DNA from: JAEYZM01 sp943372195
GTDB taxonomy: Bacteria > Bacteroidota > Bacteroidia > Sphingobacteriales > Sphingobacteriaceae
Reading direction: 5' to 3'
Assembly: GCA_943372195.1 (NCBI GenBank)
Contig: CALRXS010000003.1
Location: forward strand, 124,001-188,000
Length of the DNA stretch: 64,000 nt
The translations under genes were made by a program, and so were the position numbers. The first letter of the stretch is position 1. Each line of letters begins with the position of its first letter. This document shows positions 59,979 through 64,000 of this stretch, in pieces. The notes under the pieces are model-generated. The model made no database searches. It had not been told where the DNA came from and saw only the letters and a list, made by a program, of their open reading frames with translations.

Positions 59979-61046
59979 ATGAACTTCCTACGCACATTAT
60001 CTGCTCCAATTACATTCTTGTATTGGTTAGTTATTGTTTTTAGAAATAAAATGTATGATTTACAACTATTTCACTCACGTTCATTTAAAATTCCAATCAT
60101 CTCGGTAGGCAATATCAATGTCGGTGGTACTGGTAAAAGTCCGACAGTTGAATACCTCATCAAACTCTTACAAAATGAAAAAAGCGTTGCTACTTTGAGC
60201 AGAGGTTATGGTCGTAAAACAAGCGGATATTTAGAGGCTAGTGCTTTGTCGTCGCCAGAAGAAATAGGTGATGAGCCTACTCAATTCAAACAGAAATTCA
60301 ATAATGTGAAAGTGGTAGTTGATGAAGATAGATCTAGGGCCTTAGAAAAACTCGAACATGAAGTAGATGTTGTTATTATGGATGATGCTTATCAACATAG
60401 AAGTGTGAAAGCCGGACTTAACATATTATTATTCGATTACAATAAAGTTTTTTTAAATGATTGGATGCTGCCGATGGGAAATAGACGTGAACCTTTAACG
60501 GGATTAAATCGTGCAGATATAATTATGATTACGAAGACACCGAAAATTTTTTCTCCAATGGAGAGAAGAAGAGTAGAAGCACATCTGCCAAATTTCACTA
60601 ACATCCCGGTAGTATATTCATATTTGAAATACGCAGAACTTAAGCCATTACATAGTAGATACCCTGAAAAACTATTTGATTCATTAGATAAAAAGACTTC
60701 TGTGATTTTACTCACAGGCATTGCAGATGCTAGACTTTTAATTAATCATTTAGAATTTCATAAACTTAAAATTGTAAAACATTTCGATTACCCTGATCAC
60801 TATAATTTCACACAAAAAGATTTAGATAAATTAAAGCTAGAGTACGATGCTATAGATGGTGATAATAAAATTATTATTACTACAGAAAAAGATGCAATGC
60901 GTTTATTACATCCGAAATTTGAAAATAAATTAGATGATTTGCCAATGTACTATTTACCTATAGAGGCTGATGTACAAGAGAAAGATAAAGAATGGTTCGA
61001 TAATAGAGTATTAAATTATGTTAGATCAAATAAAGAACACCACTGA
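59979..61046 (+). CDS. lpxK: Tetraacyldisaccharide 4'-kinase
   Basis: A 355-residue inner-membrane-associated kinase of lipid A synthesis. The N-terminal helix (about 7-22) leads to a Walker-A-like loop, ISVGNINVGGTGKSPTVEYL (residues 41-60), then LSRGYGRKTSGYLEA, GDEPTQFKQKF and VVIMDDAYQHRSVKAGLNIL. Its end overlaps the punA start by 29 bases in another frame. Confidence 0.95.
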   Translation: MNFLRTLSAPITFLYWLVIVFRNKMYDLQLFHSRSFKIPIISVGNINVGGTGKSPTVEYLIKLLQNEKSVATLSRGYGRKTSGYLEASALSSPEEIGDEPTQFKQKFNNVKVVVDEDRSRALEKLEHEVDVVIMDDAYQHRSVKAGLNILLFDYNKVFLNDWMLPMGNRREPLTGLNRADIIMITKTPKIFSPMERRRVEAHLPNFTNIPVVYSYLKYAELKPLHSRYPEKLFDSLDKKTSVILLTGIADARLLINHLEFHKLKIVKHFDYPDHYNFTQKDLDKLKLEYDAIDGDNKIIITTEKDAMRLLHPKFENKLDDLPMYYLPIEADVQEKDKEWFDNRVLNYVRSNKEHH

Positions 61047-61833
61047 GCATATAAAAAGGATTGTTGGCGATTTTGAGCCAGAGTATGGAATAATATTAGG
61101 TACAGGTTTAGGAGCAGTTGTAGATGACATAGAAATTGAATACGAATTGTTGTATTCAATGATACCTGACTTCCCGATTGCGACTGTTGAATTTCATACT
61201 GGTAAATTAATTTTTGGCACGCTATCGGGCAAAAGAGTAGTAGCTATGTCGGGTCGATTTCATTACTATGAAGGGTATAGTATGCAAGAAATTACTTTCC
61301 CTATTCGTGTGATGAAAGTATTAGGTATTCAAAAGCTATTTATATCTAATGCTAGCGGATGCTTAAATCCTGATTATAGAAAAGGAGATTTGATGATTAT
61401 TGATGATCATATTAATTTACAAGGTGAGAACCCTTTGAGAGGTAGAAATTATGATTTCTTCGGACCTCGTTTCCCAGATATGAGTGCGCCATACAATAAG
61501 CAAATGATTCAGTTAGCTAAAGAGATTGCAGATAAAAATAATATTACTGCTCATGTTGGGGTATATGTAAGTGTTGTAGGTCCGTCATTAGAAACTAGAG
61601 CAGAGTACAAATATTTACGTATCATCGGAGGCGATGCAGTTGGTATGTCGACGGTGCCGGAAGTAATTGTAGCTAACCAAATGAGCATACCTGTCTTTGC
61701 CATATCTGTTATTACTGATGAAGGTTTCCCTGAAACCCTAAAGCCAGTCAAATTAGAAGATATCGTTGCTGTTGCTCAAGCAGCTGAACCTAAGTTATCA
61801 TTAGTGCTTAAAGAATTGATAAGTAAACTGTAA
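61018..61833 (+). CDS. punA: Purine-nucleoside phosphorylase (PNP family 1)
   Basis: A 271-residue trimeric-type phosphorylase. YGIILGTGLGAVVDDIEIEY gives the phosphate loop, MSGRFHYYEGY the phosphate-binding His82, and GVYVSVVGPSLETRAEYKYL and GMSTVPEVIVA the purine pocket. The ATG at 61018 fits the family length; it lies inside lpxK. 9 bases before the porin gene. Confidence 0.94.
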   Translation: MLDQIKNTTEHIKRIVGDFEPEYGIILGTGLGAVVDDIEIEYELLYSMIPDFPIATVEFHTGKLIFGTLSGKRVVAMSGRFHYYEGYSMQEITFPIRVMKVLGIQKLFISNASGCLNPDYRKGDLMIIDDHINLQGENPLRGRNYDFFGPRFPDMSAPYNKQMIQLAKEIADKNNITAHVGVYVSVVGPSLETRAEYKYLRIIGGDAVGMSTVPEVIVANQMSIPVFAISVITDEGFPETLKPVKLEDIVAVAQAAEPKLSLVLKELISKL

Positions 61834-61842
61834 TTTAGCGGC

Positions 61843-63720
61843 GTGAAAATTTTTCGGCTAATTATTATTATTTTAATTATTGGGGTTAATTGGGCTGTTG
61901 CACAAAAAGCCGATACTACTCGTAAAGTCTTTTCATCTAGCTCTGTACGTCTTATTCAATTGAAAGATCTGAATAACGACACAATTACTTTTAGAGATTT
62001 AGATACTACAGCTGTAGGCTTTCAAAATTTTAATTATATACATGCTGATAATATACCACGATTTTATATTGGCAACTTAGGATTAGCTCATAAAGCTTTT
62101 ACCGTAGAAGATAATTTGAATTGGGGTTTTGATAATGGTCGACATTCACATGATCTATATCTCAAGAAAATTGATGATCTAAAATTCTATAGAGTTAATA
62201 GTCCGCATACCAATCTATACTACATCTGGAACCGACGAAAAGAACAACTTTTCAATTTAACATTCACCCAGAATATAGGTCCGCGTTTTAACTACGCAGT
62301 TAATTTTACTCGCTTAGTTTCTATTGGTGATTATGCTCGCCAAAATTCTGATCATTTGAAATACGATGTTTCCTTATGGTACGCAGATAAGAGTAGAAGG
62401 TATCAAGCATTTGCCGCAATCATCAATAATGATTTGAGTTTAGAAGAAAATGGTGGAATTAAAAACGACTCAATCTTTACGGTTGGTTCAGAATTTAATT
62501 CAGAGTTCGAGCTTGTAAATTTAAATAATGCATCAACGAAAATTTCTGATAAACATTATTTTTTAAAACAGACTTATGCATTTGGTGCAAATGATAATTT
62601 AGTACTAGATAGCATAACGATAAAAAGAATTAGACCTAAGTTTAGATTGTTTCATGAACTTAGAGTTAATAATAGAAATGATACGTATATAGAAACTCCC
62701 TTAGATTCTAATGTTTACCCAAATATCTTTATAGACTCTGTTAATACGAATGATGTTATCAACTTTTTAAAAATTGAAAATAGAATAGGGGCTGAATATT
62801 ATTTTAAACATCAATTAGGGGAACGATCAAGTTATGTTTCGTCTTATTTACGTAACGAGCAAATAGCATATGAGAACTTAAGTTTAGATTCTAATTTAAA
62901 CGCAATTTCATTAAATGTAGATGCTAAACTACAAGTCAACAAGTCAATCGAGTGGTTATTTAATGCTACAACTGGTGTAATTGGTGATTATGCAGATAAT
63001 AATTTAATTAGAACTTCATTCAATTATTTTTTAGCAAATGATTCGAATTATTTTCAATTAAGCTTGATGACAAGAAATAATGATCAAGCCATCATGTTTA
63101 ATAGATATGTATCAAATCACCATGATTGGAGTAATAATTTCGAAGATCAAAATACTAAAGCTATTAAGCTTGCTTATATTAACTCTAAAAGAAATTTTAG
63201 TACCGCGATTGTTTATAAGAAAATTCAAAATGAATTATATTTTGATACAAGCTTCGTTTTAAGAAACTTGCCAAATTATAATTACTATCAATTTAGTGTT
63301 CAAAAACTATTTAGTCTTGGTCATTTTTATTTGAATAATATCATCTATGTTCAAAATACAGATCAATCAAATGAAATCAGATTGCCATTATTGCATACCT
63401 ATCAATCATTATATTATCAAGGACATCTATTGAAAAAGGCATTGTTTTTAAGAACCGGATTTGATGTAAGATATTATACTAAAACTGCTTCATATGGATA
63501 TGATGCATCCACAGCACAATTCAAATTAGATAATAGAGAGTTAGGTGATTATCCATTGATAGATTTCTTTATTACTGCATCTTTAAAACGTGCTGTATTA
63601 ATGCTAAAAGTAGATCATTTAAACCAAGGGATGTTTAATAGAGGTTCTTATTATGTATTCGGACATCCGATACCTGATAGAGGTTTAAAGATCGGACTTA
63701 GATGGGCGTTTTACGATTAG
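61843..63720 (+). CDS. Putative outer-membrane porin (Porin_10/DUF4289-like)
   Basis: A 625-residue protein with GTG start and a signal peptide (residues 1-20, NWAVAQ). The early block HADNIPRFYIGNLGLAHKAF and NRRKEQLFNLTFTQNIGPRF are characteristic of a Bacteroidota putative porin family. The rest is barrel strands. It follows lpxK and punA in one operon, and a terminator follows. Confidence 0.85.
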   Translation: MKIFRLIIIILIIGVNWAVAQKADTTRKVFSSSSVRLIQLKDLNNDTITFRDLDTTAVGFQNFNYIHADNIPRFYIGNLGLAHKAFTVEDNLNWGFDNGRHSHDLYLKKIDDLKFYRVNSPHTNLYYIWNRRKEQLFNLTFTQNIGPRFNYAVNFTRLVSIGDYARQNSDHLKYDVSLWYADKSRRYQAFAAIINNDLSLEENGGIKNDSIFTVGSEFNSEFELVNLNNASTKISDKHYFLKQTYAFGANDNLVLDSITIKRIRPKFRLFHELRVNNRNDTYIETPLDSNVYPNIFIDSVNTNDVINFLKIENRIGAEYYFKHQLGERSSYVSSYLRNEQIAYENLSLDSNLNAISLNVDAKLQVNKSIEWLFNATTGVIGDYADNNLIRTSFNYFLANDSNYFQLSLMTRNNDQAIMFNRYVSNHHDWSNNFEDQNTKAIKLAYINSKRNFSTAIVYKKIQNELYFDTSFVLRNLPNYNYYQFSVQKLFSLGHFYLNNIIYVQNTDQSNEIRLPLLHTYQSLYYQGHLLKKALFLRTGFDVRYYTKTASYGYDASTAQFKLDNRELGDYPLIDFFITASLKRAVLMLKVDHLNQGMFNRGSYYVFGHPIPDRGLKIGLRWAFYD

Positions 63721-63731
63721 TGGTATAAAAT

Positions 63732-63768
63732 AAAAAAGCCCATTACATTTTTTGTAATGGGCTTTTTT
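63732..63768. terminator. Bidirectional terminator after the porin gene
   Basis: The arms 63732-63747 and 63753-63768 (core AGCCCATTACA) form a 16-bp stem with a 5-base loop, followed by T residues. It serves the porin operon and the converging minus-strand gene ending at 63782. Confidence 0.92.
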
Positions 63769-63781
63769 ATTTTTAAGATGT

Positions 63782-64000
63782 TTACTCTTTTATGAATTTC
63801 GAGTAAGTAGTTTCATTGTTAGTTTCAAACTTAACTAAATAGATTCCACTTTCAATATTATCTAATTGAATAGAGCTATTGTTGCCATTCAAAATCAAAT
63901 TAATCTCTTTTAATTTCTTGCCATTTACGTCATAAATAGATACAATAGCAGCTTGATTAGTTTGGTTTTTATGTTTGATGTTTAATTCGTTATTAATTAC
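63782..64000 (-). CDS. C-terminal end of a T9SS-exported protein (partial)
   Basis: Seventy-two residues run from the window edge to a TAA at 63782-63784. They read as a type A sorting domain: AIVSIYDVNGKKLKEINLIL, then QLDNIESGIYLVKFE and the basic end YSKFIKE. The PNP motif and the body of the protein lie outside the window. Confidence 0.8.
   Translation of the reverse strand, partial: VINNELNIKHKNQTNQAAIVSIYDVNGKKLKEINLILNGNNSSIQLDNIESGIYLVKFETNNETTYSKFIKE

Overview
The window is AT-rich chromosomal DNA from a member of the Bacteroidota. Four things support this: promoters of the phylum's TAnnTTTG type, often with an upstream TTG or TTTG 19-20 bases away; three complete or partial type IX secretion (T9SS) C-terminal sorting domains plus one more at the right edge; a TonB-dependent receptor grouped with Bacteroidota-type lipoproteins; and the S10-spc-alpha ribosomal cluster order. 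The genus cannot be fixed from sequence alone. No rRNA genes, prophage, transposase or CRISPR array are visible.

Layout. 0.25-6.0 kb: a tight four-gene operon (DUF4856 lipoprotein, imelysin-like lipoprotein, HTTM/gamma-carboxylase-like membrane protein, FecA-like TonB receptor), probably for iron uptake. 6.0-10.6 kb: accA, a small unknown gene and a 1010-residue DUF2723/GT117 glycosyltransferase. 10.9-14.0 kb: tRNA-Gln, prs, rplY, a four-helix-bundle (S23/IVS-type) gene bracketed by inverted tandem repeats, and pth. 14.1-32.5 kb: an uninterrupted translation cluster, rpsL to rplQ, including fusA, secY, map, infA, rpmJ and rpoA. 32.6-37.4 kb: an unknown lipoprotein, dnaK and a T9SS protein. 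37.4-38.7 kb: a broken MazEF-like toxin-antitoxin relic, then two convergent unknown genes that share a palindromic operator. 38.7-51.2 kb: a 2045-residue T9SS repeat protein, then an operon of a 1508-residue parallel beta-helix T9SS protein, an outer-membrane barrel and a WYL regulator. 51.3-64 kb: PH-domain protein, methyltransferase, SRPBCC protein, M42 peptidase, acyl-CoA carboxylase beta subunit, SulP transporter plus beta-carbonic anhydrase, pruA, then lpxK-punA-porin, and the end of another T9SS protein.

The most unusual structure is not a gene. At about ten intergenic sites there are short tandem arrays whose unit sequences differ but whose period is always exactly 7 bases (for example GTACTAA, AGTAGCT, TGTAGGA, ATTCTGA, GAAAATA, ATTATTT). 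Many are paired with an inverted copy, so they can fold into hairpins. Several open with the same heptamer, GTACAAA. Two oppositely oriented arrays enclose the four-helix-bundle gene between rplY and pth, which suggests a heptamer-repeat element with that gene as cargo. The second candidate for undescribed biology is the convergent gene pair at 37.9-38.6 kb, in which each start codon is preceded by the same TGCCAA-N3-TTGGCA palindrome.

All family assignments come from reading the translated sequences and remembered motifs. No database search was run.
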